This document shows, in pieces, positions 28,492 through 41,278 of a stretch of DNA of 64,000 bases. Numbering within the stretch: the first letter of the stretch is position 1; each line of letters opens with the position of its first letter. Origin of the DNA: Volutella citrinella (taxonomy: Eukaryota > Ascomycota > Sordariomycetes > Hypocreales > Nectriaceae). Position numbers and translations under genes: made by a program. The notes under the pieces were generated by a model. That model saw nothing but the letters and a program-made list of their open reading frames with translations, was not told the DNA's origin and did no database searches. The stretch is from assembly GCA_034401135.1 (NCBI GenBank), contig JAWZSP010000010.1, positions 1 to 64,000 on the forward strand, given 5' to 3'.

Positions 28492-28886
28492 CCTGAATGA
28501 TTGGATCCATCTGAGCGGGGGAATCAAGGTCCTTGGCAGATCCACCACCATGGGTGTGATTTGAAGGGGAAGAGTGGTGCGGAGTACCGGCCATTTGAGC
28601 CACGAGGGCCTCAAGTTGCTCTAGGCGGGCCTGCACATTTGCATCCTTGCCCTCTGCTGCTGGCCGAGGACTGTTGCTCGATATGTCAGCTTGCTTTTTC
28701 CAGGTTCATTACCCATTAGGTGTCAATATCCGGTACAGCCCGGGGAAACCAGGGACGGGAGCCGTGCTTGCGACCCAAAGCCGGGGTTGGGGCAGTGTAA
28801 ACGCATCTTCGTTCGAGGTCGCGGCAGAACTTGCAGACTGGCTTTGCACCGTCGCACTTGGTCTTCCTGTTATGGCAGGTATCGCA
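28439..28886 (-). pseudogene. Truncated Zn2Cys6 regulator
   Basis: The exon from 28886 begins after a good acceptor (CTGAC...CGCAG) and encodes a full binuclear zinc cluster, CDTCHNRKTKCDGAKPVC then KFCRDLERRC (spacing CX2CX6CX6CX2CX6C). After a further segment and a region that should be an intron, a coiled linker follows (QARLEQLEALVAQMA), as is usual after such clusters. The frame then stops inside the dispersed repeat. No fungal_trans middle domain follows, and I could not find a splice that keeps phase. It is a 3'-truncated relic, 5' to the monooxygenase gene and divergent from it. Confidence 0.65.
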
Positions 28887-29126
28887 CTGCGAAAATTGTC
28901 AGTCCTCCAGCTCCATGCCTAGTCTCTCCCAGGCGCAACTCGAGCACGTAGATCCTTGGTTGTGTGGGTGCCGATGTTTCCCCACAAGTACAATTGCCGA
29001 CCGATGTTACCCCGGACGCCATTGCCGATCAATATCCCGACGAGGATATAAAGCATCCGCACCTCGTCTGGTTATGGGGCCCAAGACTCAATCATTAGCC
29101 AAGTCCTGAAGTATACGGCAGACACC

Positions 29127-31143
29127 ATGGAACCCGAAAAAGTCCAAGTCGTCATTTGTGGTGCTGGTTCGGCCGGTCTCACCGCTGCCATATGGCTCGC
29201 CCGCTTCGGCATAGACTTCAAGATTCTCGAAAAGCGGGCTGGACCTCTCGAGATTGGCCAGGCTGATGGTGTCCAGTGTCGCACGGTCGAGATTTTTGAG
29301 CACTTGGGTATCTCCGAAAAACTCCTACAAGAAGCCTATCATGTCATGGAGGTGGACTTTTGGTCGCCAAATGAGCATGGCCAAATCCAACGAAAAGACA
29401 CGGCACCGGATACCGAGGAGGGGTTGAGTCATCAGCCTCATGTCATCCTCAACCAGGCCCGTATAAACGACATCATGCTACAGGAAATCATTCGTCTGCG
29501 GGGAAATGCAACTAGCGCAGTCATGTACGACTATCAGGTCGAGAATGTACACATCCTTGACGACGCTGGCGAGTACCCAGTTGAGGTTGTCGCTGTTCAT
29601 AATGGGCAGCCCCATCGCTACCACGCAGAATATGCAATTGTATGCCCCTCAAGTGTCTCAGAGTCTTGCACTCGCTAACAAACTGTGCTGCCAGGGCTGT
29701 GATGGAGCTCATAGTACCGTCCGCAAATCACTCGGCTTCCAAATGGTCGGTGACTCGTCCGACTCTGTCTGGGGAGTCATGGACGTTTATCCAATCACAA
29801 ACTTCCCAGATATTCGCAAAAAGGCCATTCTTCATAGCAAGAATGATGGAACCCTCATGATTATCCCTCGTGAGGGAGATGAAATGGTGCGGTTTTATAT
29901 CGAGCTGCCTGGAACAACATCACGGGATGTCACCGAGCAAAGCCTCGTTGACAAAGTGAAGCGAATATTCCAACCCTATGACATGGATATCGCCCATACC
30001 GTGTGGTGGTCAGCGTATGTTATCGGCCAACGCCTCGCAGATCACTTTACACAGGACTTTCGCATCTTCCTCACAGGCGATGCATGCCATACTCACTCCC
30101 CAAAAGCTGGTCAGGGTATGAATGTCAGCTTACAAGATGGCTTCAATATCGGATGGAAGATGGCTCATGTGCTCACTGGCTTAGCACCGCCTGAAGTCCT
30201 CGAGACATATGTTCTCGAAAGGCAGCAGACGGCACAAGATCTGATTGAGTTTGATCGCTCGTTCAGTAAGCTTTTCTCGTCCAAAGATCACAAACAGAAC
30301 GGCATTACGGCTCAAAACTTTCGGGACAAGTTTGTACAGGCTGGTCGGTACACTGCAGGGATGGCAACCAAGTACAAGCCCTCAATTCTGACGCAGCTAT
30401 CCGACGGTGACAGCAGTGTCTCTTCGGAACTGACTGTGGGAATGAGGTTCCCAAGTACACCAGTAGTGAGATTGTCTGATGCCAAACCAATGCAGCTCAA
30501 CAAGGCCCTTGCTGCAGATGGGCGGTGGCATGTTCTAACATATTGCCCCAAGGACGCCTCTACTGATAGATTGGATCAGGTAAGTTTGCAGGTTGACTAC
30601 TCGCCCTCAAGTCTTATTGATTGTTTTAGGTCGCCAAAGAGCTCGATAACCTGACCAAGATGTTTACCTCACATGGAGCACAAGCAGACAAGGTCATCAG
30701 CCATACGCTCATTATCAAAGCGGAGCGGAAGGCTGTGGAGATTCATCAACTTCCTGACTTCTTCTTCCCTCGCACTGGGCAATATTCCTTGAGAAGTAGG
30801 TCGGATCCTCGCTGTCCTCAAGCTACCACTACGGCGTCTTTGGAACTGTGGATGCTAATAAACATCGGTAGATCTTCACAGAGTTTTCATCGATGATGCA
30901 AGCCCATATATGTCGGGTTGTGGATACGCATTCTCTAAGTATGGGATTGATGCAGATCAGGGAGCCATTGTTGTGATTCGACCCGATTTATGTAAGTCCT
31001 GGCTCGTCCCACTTGAACTGTGAAGTTGATAGTAACGATGGACAGATGTCGCCATGGTTGTGGATCTTTCGGATGTGAAATCATTATTCCCGTTCTTCAA
31101 GCGCTGCTTAATCGAGACGGAGCAAGGTGAAATGTGGACTTGA
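29127..31143 (+). CDS. FAD-dependent monooxygenase, phenol 2-monooxygenase type
   Basis: Five exons with matching phases: 29127-29639, 29695-30579, 30630-30795, 30872-30991, 31046-31143; about 593 aa. The enzyme class hydroxylates phenolic rings using NADPH and O2. The three signatures of class A flavoprotein hydroxylases are present: GxGxxG (CGAGSAGLTAAIWLAR), the DG motif (GCDGAHSTVRKSLG, across intron 1) and the GD motif (FLTGDACHTHSPKAGQGMN). The C terminus has the thioredoxin-like dimerisation domain of phenol hydroxylases (RVFIDDASPYMSG, YGIDADQGAIVVIRPD). The short last exon ends QGEMWT. It is flanked by a Zn2Cys6 relic (divergent) and a full Zn2Cys6 regulator (convergent), so it may belong to a small aromatic-catabolism or secondary-metabolism locus. 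Confidence 0.9.
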
Positions 31144-31307
31144 TTGTATTTGTCATATACTGTAACCCTGTAGCATGGTTCGGGTATGCGATCTTGGTTG
31201 CTCCTGAAGCTCTTGCATCAAGATTTCGTTACGTATTTAATGAAGCATCCATCAAGAAGGGTTATCATCCATACTCCGGGCCTGATAGCTGTTCATGTTC
31301 ACCAATT

Positions 31308-34131
31308 CTAACCAAGATCACTGTGAATCCTCTCAAACCATCTCTGGAAGTCGCTAGCAAAGAAATGACCCAACTCGAGGTCATCATCGTACCGAACCTC
31401 TGATGCACTGCCTGAAGGGATGGCGGAAAGTAGGTCTGACTCAAGCTCAAAGGTACCAGTCTCGTCCGTGACGATGGGTTGTGTTGCGGAATATCTATCG
31501 GAGGAATCAAGGGTTTGTGGTGGCTTGGGGTCTGGAAAGCAACAGTCAGAGTCAGATAGACATTCGCCACAAAAAGAGAGCAATGACATACCCCACGCGC
31601 TGACAACTCCGAGAAGCTGTTGTAGGAACTCAACACAGCGCAATACAATAGCGTTCTGGGCGCCGAGACGGGCCACAGCTTCAGAAATCCGATTTAGATA
31701 TTGCTTGGCTCGGCCGATACGATCCATGCCGGCCGCTTCATCTGGGTAGTCTTGAGAGATTAAACAGCTTCCAAAGACCGCCAACGCAGCACTGAAACCT
31801 ATAGCATGTCAGGCAATGCCCGTAATGGTCGTGGAAAGAGCCAACAATACTGACCATAGTAAAGGGTGAACCACCACGCGCCAACCAGGTGCCGACCATG
31901 GTCTGGTCTCATCAGTACAGCATGTATGAGATCTATGGTGTTCTCCGCCACCTGGACGAATACTCTCCCAAAATTAGCTTGCATGCTACCGACTGATCTT
32001 GTATTGCGATATGGTATTTCCTGTTCTTTGAAAAAGGCATTGAGAGATCGGATAAAGGTTGGACGATAGAGAAGGAGCTGGACATTGAGGTATCTCATTG
32101 TCAGTATTATTCTGAAACGCTCAAGTGTTGTGTCTCGCTTCTGCGTGGCTAGATCTGCGTTGGGTGGTATGTTGATCGCGCTACAAAGACTTAATTGCGA
32201 TGGCAGGCCGCTCTGCCAGTCTTCAAGTTCCTGTTCGAGTTGAATAATGGAAGACATCAAAGCAGTGTCTGATATCTGCTCGTCGCACCCAAGGTTGTCT
32301 CCATAAAGACTTGATATTGTTCTCCCCGAGATCCTGCTTAATGATCTGTGGCAAGTCAGGCCAATAATCCTCATCTCTACAACTCAAAGGTGATCTCACA
32401 TAGAGGCGTTGTAGAAGGCAACGCTCAGCTGCGCTACTTCCTCAGGAGCCGAGGTAAATTGCGGCAACGGTCTGGGGGTTTCTAGGCGGATGTAGGCATC
32501 CGGGATCGCGAGGGGACGCCCAAAGGTCGTACTAAGAGTTCTTGTGTTTCGTCAGCTGATAAAAGAAGACAAACTTCACAAGTCCATTCTTTGTCTATAT
32601 CGGCGTGGCTCTTATAGACTATGAGGAAGTTAACTAACCTGTCGAGTAAAATACACCCAAACCATGTGCGCTTCCTAATTTCTTGCTCAGGTGGCGTGAA
32701 TTTGGAAGCAACATGGGCGGAGTGAAGTCCGATAGACATTGCAGCTTTCACTGCCAGACCATGTATGTTCCAGGTAAGAACGGACTTTTGTGTACCTTGG
32801 AGATACTGGCTCGTAAGCAGAAGGTATTGAACTGTACAAAGCGTAAATCAATATACCTGCAAGTTGATGAAATATCCGAAGGCTTACCTATTTCGAGGGT
32901 CGTACCTCGGAGCATTTGCGCTTGACAAAGTTCTTGGGCTCGCCGATAGTATATATTAGACTGCTGAAGATTTAATTCGCTTCCTGAGTCTTCCCAGCAG
33001 GGCATGCAAATGGCCATGGCGAGCACCATGTTCAATAAGCCTAGCCAGGTCCGGCGAACATTGGTTCGAAAATTGCCAGCTCGAAAATTCATGTATGTAT
33101 CCATGAACTCTTGTTCATGAATGTATGGGAATAAGAGTCCCACATTGTCAAAGTAAGCACGGATAAGCCTCTGCATCTCTCGATCTGGTGGCAGCACGTT
33201 GGCGCTGACTTTGTCGGCATCACTTGTCGATGTGCCTAGAGAGGTCGCAGCCAGCATACTGGAGCCGGTAGCCAGTCCGCTCCCGTAGTTGCTATGCTCC
33301 GACGCTGATGCTCGAGGCGATTGGCTACAGCCAGACGGTCTCTTCTTGTCAACGGCTCGCATTATGTGCCGCATGAGCGCGATGTTCGAAGACTGCCCTA
33401 GAAAGTGGCAAAACATTCAGCGGGGCGAAACTCGGATCATCGTTTGGGCAGTCACTGTGGAACTTACCAAAAAAGCCAGAGTCTTGTTCATGGACAAATG
33501 ACATCGCCATGCCGTCGGTTATGTTCTGATCAGTCAGGCTTTCCTGTATCCCGTCGATGCTCACAACCACGTTATTGGCTTCATGAGAGGAAATAGGGAA
33601 GTCATGCTGGATTCCCGTGGGTGGTGGTCCACAGTTATTCTCTAAAGAAGTGAGCCGGCCATTGTGGCGTTCGATATTGGCCTCTAAAAGCTTGACTTTG
33701 GCGTCTAATGCGGCAAACACGCTGTAGAGATACTCAGGTGAGACTCATAGTCTGAAGGAATCTCATGTGGCGAGCCAGAAGCTGAGGACATCTTACTCTT
33801 TCGGTACTAGCAGATTGGCTGATGTTTCATGCTGCTCATAAACGCACTCAAACCCTAGCTTCTCACATGTATTACATCTCGGCCGCGCTCCATTGCACTG
33901 CGAGCTATGCGTCAGGGAAGTGACCGGTAAGGGAATTTGTAAACCTCTTACTCGTGATTTGCGGAGTCTACAGGCTGAGCAAGCCAAGGCGATCCGGCGC
34001 CTTTTGGGACCCGGTTCGGTATTGTTCGCTTCTTGCTGCTGAGCCATACCATCCTCCTCGCCTTCTGGGGGGCGCTCCCTGCTAGAGGGCATGGTCTCGT
34101 GTTGTGACAGTGCACCACAAGCAAGGGGCAA
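31308..34131 (-). CDS. Zn2Cys6 transcription factor with fungal_trans domain
   Basis: Multi-exon gene; stop at 31310-31308, start at 34131 or the internal ATG at 34092. Exon 1 ends after [11 protein letters not shown] and exon 2 (from 33897) resumes [18 protein letters not shown], so the binuclear cluster is split by an intron of about 54 bp. Next come a coiled linker ([15 protein letters not shown]) and the fungal-specific middle domain ([58 protein letters not shown]). The C-terminal region has [14 protein letters not shown] helices, the segment [15 protein letters not shown] and AWWFTLYYG. It probably regulates the adjacent monooxygenase, with which it converges (164 bp between stops). I did not resolve every exon border. 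Confidence 0.8.
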
Positions 34132-34485
34132 TTGGGCAGGGAATGGGGCGCCGGGGAAACACTGGGAATGATCCGATTCTGTTGGCCTGCTGTGGTATTT
34201 ACCCCGCGTTGACCTGTTCGTCTACTTGCCGAGTCCACTGCCGTTGGCCAAGGCGACCCAAAAAGCCCCACCATATCAATGCACGTTCCAACTCTCTATC
34301 TCGTTTTCGGCCTAGCTCCTCGGCTTCGGGGAAGCATCGGTGGTGACCGGGAGGCCGGGTCTTTCATCCGGACTCGAATGCCGCGTTGGAAATTGCTTCA
34401 AGACTGTTATTGAGAATCTAAATAAATACTAGGAAAATGGCTACGTGAGGCCGTACTTTGTTCCTCCGCACCGTTCCTATTTCAG
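34132..34485. other. Intergenic
   Basis: Upstream region between the regulator and the lectin-like gene. A first exon of the lectin-like gene may lie here, but I could not support one. Confidence 0.5.
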
Positions 34486-35812
34486 TTCAAGCAGCAGGGG
34501 GTGTGGTTGTTAATCTCCACTTCAAGCTCCGCGGAAGACTTCCAGAAGGTTGACAGTTCAACGCAGAGCCAGTCTCTTCCATCCAAGGGCATAAGGATTG
34601 ACTTGAGCACACTTGTTGCACCTGAAGTCTGGGCAGAGGTCCTGCCGAAGAGAACGGGTCCTCTTCCGATTGACCTAGAGGACGATGCCACCACTGCCCC
34701 TGCTACCTCAATCCCCGCACCCCCCAAAGACGACAAGGCTACGTTTCTCAACGGCAAAGAGCCCAACAGGCTTAAGATCCTTGCGGCTGTTTGTGGAATC
34801 CACGACGTTACGCAAACGTTGCAAGATAAAGTTCGGACGGGATCGACGCTGACGATCGCTATCAATGAGATAGACCGGCTTGTTCAAAGCAGTGTCTACA
34901 AGGAATTTCCACAGTTGATTAAGGCACTGGCGTTTGTATACCAGTACGGAGATGGCGCCATGCGTGTCTGTACTGCACGATTTAATGAAAAATCAACCGA
35001 ATCCGTCAAGATTACTCCTCAGTCGTTGGATGAAGAAATAAAGCCCCGATTGTGGACTAGGGAGTCGTGGTCTATTCTCACGGTCATTTATGGTGGTAAG
35101 CCCTATGGCAAGGACGAGGTACTCAAGAAGGTCGCGACTGAGATTGGTCGAAGCTTCAACGAGACCCACATCGCGTCACGTTTAGCAATTCGTTGGTTGG
35201 GGAAGATCCTTGGGAGGGGCACGAAGAAGACCGGCGTCGTATTCTTCAAGTCTTCTATCGATGGTCCTGTACGGGCCGCTGTTGGCATCGAAGGTCATGA
35301 ATGCCTGCTTACTGACCAGTTCCAGCTTGCCAAAGTGGTTGAGCCCCCTCAAGAGGTGGTTAAGGAAGTCAAAACTGATCAGATCACACTGCGCTCGGGC
35401 TTAGGCCGAACTCGTATGTCTTATATCCATGAAAGTTGCACCGATACTAATAGAACTTCCTAGGCTTCTTATGCAAATTTAGCCCCGGTACCTTAAATAT
35501 CGGGCCAGATGATGCAGGGTTTCTCAAGTTCGATAATGGCATCAAGTTTGTCTTCCAGTCCGACAGCAACTTCACCATCTAACTTACAAAGGCGACGGAG
35601 GCCAGTGGGTCTGGACATCCAATAGAGTTAAAGAGGCCCCCCGACGCTTGGCCTTCCAGGAAGATGGCAACCTCTGCGTCTACACTGAGTCTGGCTGTAT
35701 TTGGCACACGGCAACTGACAAGAACTTCGACGCAAAGCTGCTACTTCTGTCAAGCAATGTGCCATATGTGGAGATCGTTAGCAGTGATGGCCGAAGACTC
35801 TGGAGCTCGTAG
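34486..35812 (+). pseudogene. DUF3395-like and bulb-type lectin protein, frameshifted
   Basis: A frame without an upstream ATG begins after a YAG acceptor at 34485. Residues of the first exon (RLKILAAVCGIHDVT, GSTLTIAINEIDRLV, ALAFVYQYGDGAMRVC) resemble DUF3395, the domain found C-terminal in DnaJC11 and in some fungal lectins. After an intron (GTATGT...TTCCTAG, about 35417-35463) a bulb-type lectin domain begins (FSPGTLNIGPDDAG, FVFQSDSNFTI, with the QxDxNxxxY mannose-site pattern) but hits a stop at about 35580. The lectin resumes in another frame (WVWTSN, FQEDGNLCVYTESG, ending DGRRLWSS, stop 35812). A few extra bases near 35581 explain the break. Either a recent pseudogene or a sequence error. 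Confidence 0.6.
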
Positions 35813-37882
35813 TCACGGTTGTGGCCGATGGAGCAGGAGTGAACTTAGTGATAGCTACGGTATACATTATTGCAAACTGCCTCGAGCTGTAGGTGTTGCG
35901 GCTGCCACAAGCCATATATTGCCACATATGGCGTTGGCGCGCCTGCGGCGTAGCTACTATTGCAAACTACCCGCCTGCCTATGTGGGAGATTGCTGTCAA
36001 TTTCCCACGAGTTAGAAATGAGAGGTACTTCCACTTCCAGGTTGTTGGACCATTGAGCAGGGGACCCCCCATTCAGCAATGCGCAGGGTCAATGACTAAG
36101 ACGAGCGGCAAAAGCCGGAAAGGAAGCTCCTTGGGCCTATAAGCATATCCTTGATTATTGTACCTATGCAGATAACCAGCTACAATACGTGACCCATACC
36201 CCTGCCGCAAAAGCGGGGTAATGAGGAACGCGCACAATTCAAGCAGACGGTTCAACAGCTTTTGAGTGCACCTCGATGACATGGTCCAGGGGCGGGATGC
36301 GGCCCGGGAGTGAGTCCTGCTCGCCACTTCCTTTCCCATCAGAAAAGTACAATCAGTGGGGTTCATGGTCAGGGTGGCCTGCTGGGCATACGCTATTACG
36401 GTCAAAGAGGAGGTGGCGGCAGGGGTAGGAGCGAATGGGCAGGCGTGGAATTCCTTTTTCAGCGAAAGGGTTAGGCGGGCTAGGGATGTAGGATATTTCG
36501 ATGGCGAGGGCGCTATTCACGGGCGAATTCCGTGTATAAGCGTCTGCTTAAAGAAGACTGCGTGAGCGATTCCATGCTGCTCTTAGTATAGTGAGCTACA
36601 TGAGCAGACTGCCGACTTCTAGCACCCCAATCACTACGCCTAGTCATGACAAATACGCCCAATCTCTAAATTCCCAAGGTTCCTATCTACATACTATTCA
36701 AGGCCATACCGGAGACTTTTGCGCAAAGACCGCTTTCTAAATGCACTAGTTGTCCCAGATTGTTCACATAGGGACCTAAGATGATGCAACCGCAAACGAA
36801 CTCCACCGGTGGCGGAACATGTTCGGTGGATGAAATGAGCATGGGCAATGATGGGCAACAGATCGTTGTTTCCACAACTGGAGAGCCAATCGAAGTACAC
36901 AAGATAGTTGCGGGCAGCAGGACGATGCAGTTTGTTGGGTCGGTTTCTGGTGAATCCTTTCAACTGTATATCAAAGAGCTAGCTAAAAGATAGCTACTGC
37001 ACATGCACAGGCTGCCTCTACATCCACCACTTGTGATTTGTAGATGAGAGTGAAGCCTCACCCTATTAGGTAAGTAAGTGGATATTATGACGGGAAAGCC
37101 CTATTGTGAAAGCTCTTCATCATTTGGGTGTGTAATCGGGCCTCAAAGATCGTGTGTTAGGGGGCGCGTGGAGGTGATCCAGAACTCCTCGGAACTTTTG
37201 GGGGCCCCCTGTAGCACCTTTGAGCTAGGCTGTGATTACACAGCGATGCCTCCTCGGTCTAGCCAGAGGCGAATTGCTTGATTTAAATTGCCCGAACGTC
37301 AAGCTCCATGCTAGGCAGCATTGCGTGACCGACGCCCATAGTCATCCCGTCGATCATAATGCATAGCTCCAGCTTCTTTAGACGCAGCTGAAGTAGTCAC
37401 TAGATGATTTTTTTATCTTAATTAATAATATCCTAATTAATCTGCTTTGTTTTTAAGCCTTCTATAATATTAAACGCGGGTGTTGCAGCTGTAGGTTACG
37501 TTCAACAATTGTGAGCTACAACCGCAACACAGTCGAATAAGAGAACATGTGTTTACACATCATTTTAGGAATTTACTCCGCTGTTAAACTATGTAAGACG
37601 GGTAGTCCTTGTTGTTGCCTGGAAGCCCCAACTCGCAATTGCCTACTGGGTTCCCGGACTTGCTCGAATCAGATAAATCTGGACTCACTTCCCAGTGGTT
37701 GCAGAAGCCAGGAAATCTTATATCTAATGGCAAAAGCGGTTGAGATAGTGACATGCCAAGAGATAAGAGGAGGGGCAAGGTTATGTTGCAGGATGTGGCA
37801 TTCAAATGAAAATCAAGGTTCATGCTGGAATGATGTTAGTGAGATATAGACATCTCATTACTAGAGTCCAAACTAGAACACT
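35813..37882. other. 2-kb intergenic region
   Basis: No gene supported. It contains duplicated words such as CTATTGCAAACT (near 35870 and 35960), an AT-rich patch at about 37400-37470 and an inverted repeat at 37480-37530. It probably holds old transposon debris. Confidence 0.55.
37480..37530. repeat. 51-bp imperfect inverted repeat
   Basis: Arms GTGTTGCAGCTGTAG and CTACAACCGCAACAC are complementary except for two transition mismatches, around a 21-nt centre. It may be a folded MITE remnant or fused transposon ends. Confidence 0.6.
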
Positions 37883-38794
37883 TTAAGCTGTGATAAAGTC
37901 TTCAACAATACTATTGAACCTCTTGGGGTTCTCCCAGAACATAAAGTGACTGCCCTTCTCTGCCTTTGTAAAAGTATAACTCTTGCCACCAGGTATTTGC
38001 GTTGCCACCCATGCGATACCAGGTGCCGAGTTGACACTGGCCTCACCCGCAATGACCAGGGAGGGGGCGTCGATATGGGGAAGAACGTCGCGCCAGTCTC
38101 GAAAAGCGTGGTCGATGACAAGCGTAGCGGCGTGCTTGTCGCTAATCTTCTTGTTCTGGGCGAGAACCCATTCGAAGTCGGCCTCGGAGATGGAATCAGT
38201 AAACATGCTTCTGACAAAGGGCGGTGTGGCGAGTGTCATGTTGTCTGCGAGGTCGTAGACTCCGATCGGATCGAACAGTGCTGATACTTGCTTTGCCTGG
38301 GCCTCGGTCCAGTGAGGGTCAGCAGTGAGGACGGAGGACTGGTCGACAAAGACAAAGTGGCTGATGCGGTCGCGAGCCTCGGGATACTGGTCCCACCAGG
38401 CCCAAGAAATGGAAGAGCCCATGGAGTGGCCGACAATGCTGACATCCGTGAGATCGAGTTGGTTCAGGAGGTCGTTGAGATCAGCCGCAAAACGGCTTAT
38501 ACGGTATCCGAAATTGGGCTTTTCAGACTCGCCGTGGCCACGCATGTCGTATGCAGTCACGCGGTATCCAGCCGAGGAAAAGTATGCGACCTGCTTCTTC
38601 CATTCCGCCGCAGTTTGTCGCCAACCCGGGATGAAAAGGATCTTCTGTCCGGATGGAGGTCCGCTTTGCGTATACTTGAGATTGACTCCATCCTGGGTCT
38701 TGACGACTCCAGTGCGCGGCGTGTTTAGGCCAGGCTTCGATGAAGCTGCATGAACCACGCCAAGAAGACCAGCGAGGAAAGATAGGAGTTTCAT
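37883..38794 (-). CDS. Secreted alpha/beta hydrolase
   Basis: 303-aa intronless ORF. An N-terminal signal peptide (MKLLSFLAGLLGVVHAAS) indicates secretion. The fold signatures are clear: oxyanion-side block FIPGWRQTA, strand-turn VTAYDMRGHGESEKP, the nucleophile elbow GHSMGSS (catalytic Ser), and a late His in KGSHFMFWENP. The likely acid is near LVIAGEASVNSAPG, though an Asp is not in the usual spot and a Glu or Asn occupies it. It resembles haloperoxidase or epoxide-hydrolase-like esterases; substrate unknown. The sequence is intact and codon use looks normal. Confidence 0.85.
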   Translation of the reverse strand: MKLLSFLAGLLGVVHAASSKPGLNTPRTGVVKTQDGVNLKYTQSGPPSGQKILFIPGWRQTAAEWKKQVAYFSSAGYRVTAYDMRGHGESEKPNFGYRISRFAADLNDLLNQLDLTDVSIVGHSMGSSISWAWWDQYPEARDRISHFVFVDQSSVLTADPHWTEAQAKQVSALFDPIGVYDLADNMTLATPPFVRSMFTDSISEADFEWVLAQNKKISDKHAATLVIDHAFRDWRDVLPHIDAPSLVIAGEASVNSAPGIAWVATQIPGGKSYTFTKAEKGSHFMFWENPKRFNSIVEDFITA

Positions 38795-39859
38795 GGCGCG
38801 CCGTCACTGTCAAGGGGCGTTGCAGTGAAATTGGTATGGCACATCATCCAATATCTGACTGTAGCCGCGGGGGGAGGCGTTATATAACCGAAAGTAGATC
38901 CCAACTCTTATTGGAATGCCGGCGTATAGGATTCGCTTACCTCATCAACCTGGTCGTAACGGAACATCCCCAGGCCTGCCAGGGCCCGGACTAAGGTGAG
39001 CATTAACTTTAGTTCTAGCAGGGATAACAGTCCTTCGCTCTTCCGGATCCGTAGATCCATGCCTCTGCATCCATAAACCTATGCCTTGCCCATTGTTCAA
39101 GTTCCGGGGAGTCTTCCGGTAGTGCTTACGACGCCCGCTGCTTCCACCCCAGGCGAAATCCGCCAAATGAACTTTATGTATGCGCCTGCATCGTCAACGT
39201 TTGAAAAGGGCATGATCGGCAGAGTGTGAACTAATTGGGAAATATGACATGAGTCGGCAACTGCTGCGCTGATCGATCAACTATCGCGGAAGGCGGTGAG
39301 GCGTCTGACCCTGTTGTTGGATACAGGCTACGAGCTGGGGCCTAATGCCTGGTATCTCCTTCGTGCATTCCTTAGCAAAAGGAAACATCAAGGAGATCAG
39401 GACTTTCGTCTTATAGCAATACCAATCAATATCTCCCTTCGTGTCTCACCCAAGCTTGCCATTCTTCTCGTTCTATCGCTATTGCGGCTTGAGGACAGGC
39501 AACAGCCGTAGGTTCAACCTGCCCATTCCATTAGATAGCTCCCATTGGGTTCTCATCTCATCTGGTGCGCGAAGGTGCCAATTATGTCGCTACCACTCGT
39601 ATATTGCTGATCTGTACCGTTTTATCCAAGACAAGGGGGGTTTCGACATCATTAAGAGAGCATTTGTTAAAAAGCTACACAGCCCGAATACACAGCATTA
39701 CCAGGCAGGATCTGCAAAATACAGGTACTCATGTTACTCTGGATGGGCATTGGTCAGACTCATCCTTTGGTACAAAACTGGCACCTTCGCGCACCAGATG
39801 AGAAAATAGGCTCAAGTTACTCATTCATCTGGCTCACCTCATCAGCTGCCCGTTTCTTA
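38795..39859. other. Intergenic
   Basis: No gene seen. Short ORFs here lack protein character. Confidence 0.55.
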
Positions 39860-40436
39860 GTGGCGGATTCGGGACCCTAGTAATAACAGCGCCTTTTCTA
39901 TCGGAAGGAAAACAGCCCTGGAACATGAACTCAGAAGCCCCTTACCCTCTCTCTCGAGTACAGCTCCGTACAATCGCGTCACCAGTCTTCCTTTAGACAC
40001 TATAGTTGCCGCAGCATCTCGTCAGGCCAAATGACATTCTTCCATTCAGTCTTCTAAGATCCAATCCTGATGCTGGAGGCGCCAGTTTAGCGGCCCCTTT
40101 ATCATCTCCTTCGTCAATACAGGCCTCCTCGTTGGCTTGGTCTTCTTGAACCCCCAGCTTCCCGTAGATTCGCCATAACGTAATACTAGTGATATTGAGC
40201 CCCTCGAGGTTAGCTCCTTAGTAATACTAGCACACGCTTTTTTCCTTCGCTATCGATCCCGGCGTATTGGCGATGATCTGCTGTACGGTCTCTCGAGTTT
40301 GCTTCTTTGGGCGCCCTGAGCGCATCTCAAGGAATTCGTCGTCATCCATCGTCACTGGCGGAGATTTGAGATCAAAGCCCCCCTCACAAGCTCGGGCACT
40401 ACCCCTGATGGTCTTGCCGTCGGCATTTCCAAGCAA
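39860..40436 (-). pseudogene. Dead Tc1/mariner transposase
   Basis: On the minus strand, pieces of a Tc1/mariner transposase appear in order but in shifting frames and with stops: the HTH linker (RSGRPKKQTRETVQQII), then TSITLWRIYGKLGV, FKKTKPTRRPVLTKEM, WILED, a NVIWPDE block where active elements have the WSDE catalytic Asp, and EFMFQGCF. At least five stops or frameshifts are visible. No terminal repeats found. Confidence 0.7.
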
Positions 40437-41278
40437 CGACTAGGGCCCGGTCGCCAAACTAAGAAACTCAAAAACGCAGCACCAAGCGCGCTAGGCTACT
40501 TTAAGCACCACTGCGCAAGCAAGCAAGATGCAGGCTTTAGCGAGAAAATGAAAAATGTCTTCGGCAGTGGTTTGCCCTTTTGATACGGGAAGCGCCGTAC
40601 GCCACAAGCCTCAAATATCCTAGTGGCATTGACCAACCCTTAAATGACAGTAACGCAAGTTCCCCGGCCCGCGGCGCGGAGAGTGCCGGGCGGTGATGGA
40701 TCCTGGACAGAGTGGTGCGTCCCCATGTCTAGCAGCGAACCGCCGGCTCCCTAGTTCTTAGTGGCTGACTGCCACCGCATTACGTTCTGGTCGGATTTGT
40801 TATAATCCCTTTCTCATCCTTATGCTACTCTACTAGATTGAGTATCTCTGTTAGATAAGTAGCGGCACATTACGCCACATAACTTCGCAAGAGGCGGGGG
40901 GGAGTGTTATCGACCCCCGAACCGTCGCTCTTTATGCTTTTGGCTTCACCTGGCTTTCATGACCAATGATTTGCGCTACCGAACTCTAACGATTTGACGA
41001 TACGCTTATGGACTTTGACAAATCTACCTCCTCCTCTTCGGCAGTGGCATCCGTGCTGAGACAAGCCAGGCATCCCCTCCCTGTAAGCCATGTATCAAAG
41101 AACTGGCGCCCTAATTCAGCCTCCCCCAGGAGAAAACGGCGTGGCGCAGCAAAGGGTTGCGCAGAACAAGACCTCTGATAAAGAAGATGGAAGCCTTGCA
41201 AAGCTGGGTCCTCGACGTAAAATTCTGCTTGACTGGACTGGCGTGCCTATTGCAAGTTGGCATCCGCACGGCATCAAG
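40437..41278. other. Intergenic
   Basis: No gene seen. It includes a GC-rich patch (about 40660-40700). The frame of the next gene extends upstream to 41090, but that part is not receptor-like. Confidence 0.55.

Noticed and set aside
38288..38753. 146-aa and 142-aa plus-strand ORFs
   Set aside because: Antisense shadows of the alpha/beta hydrolase.
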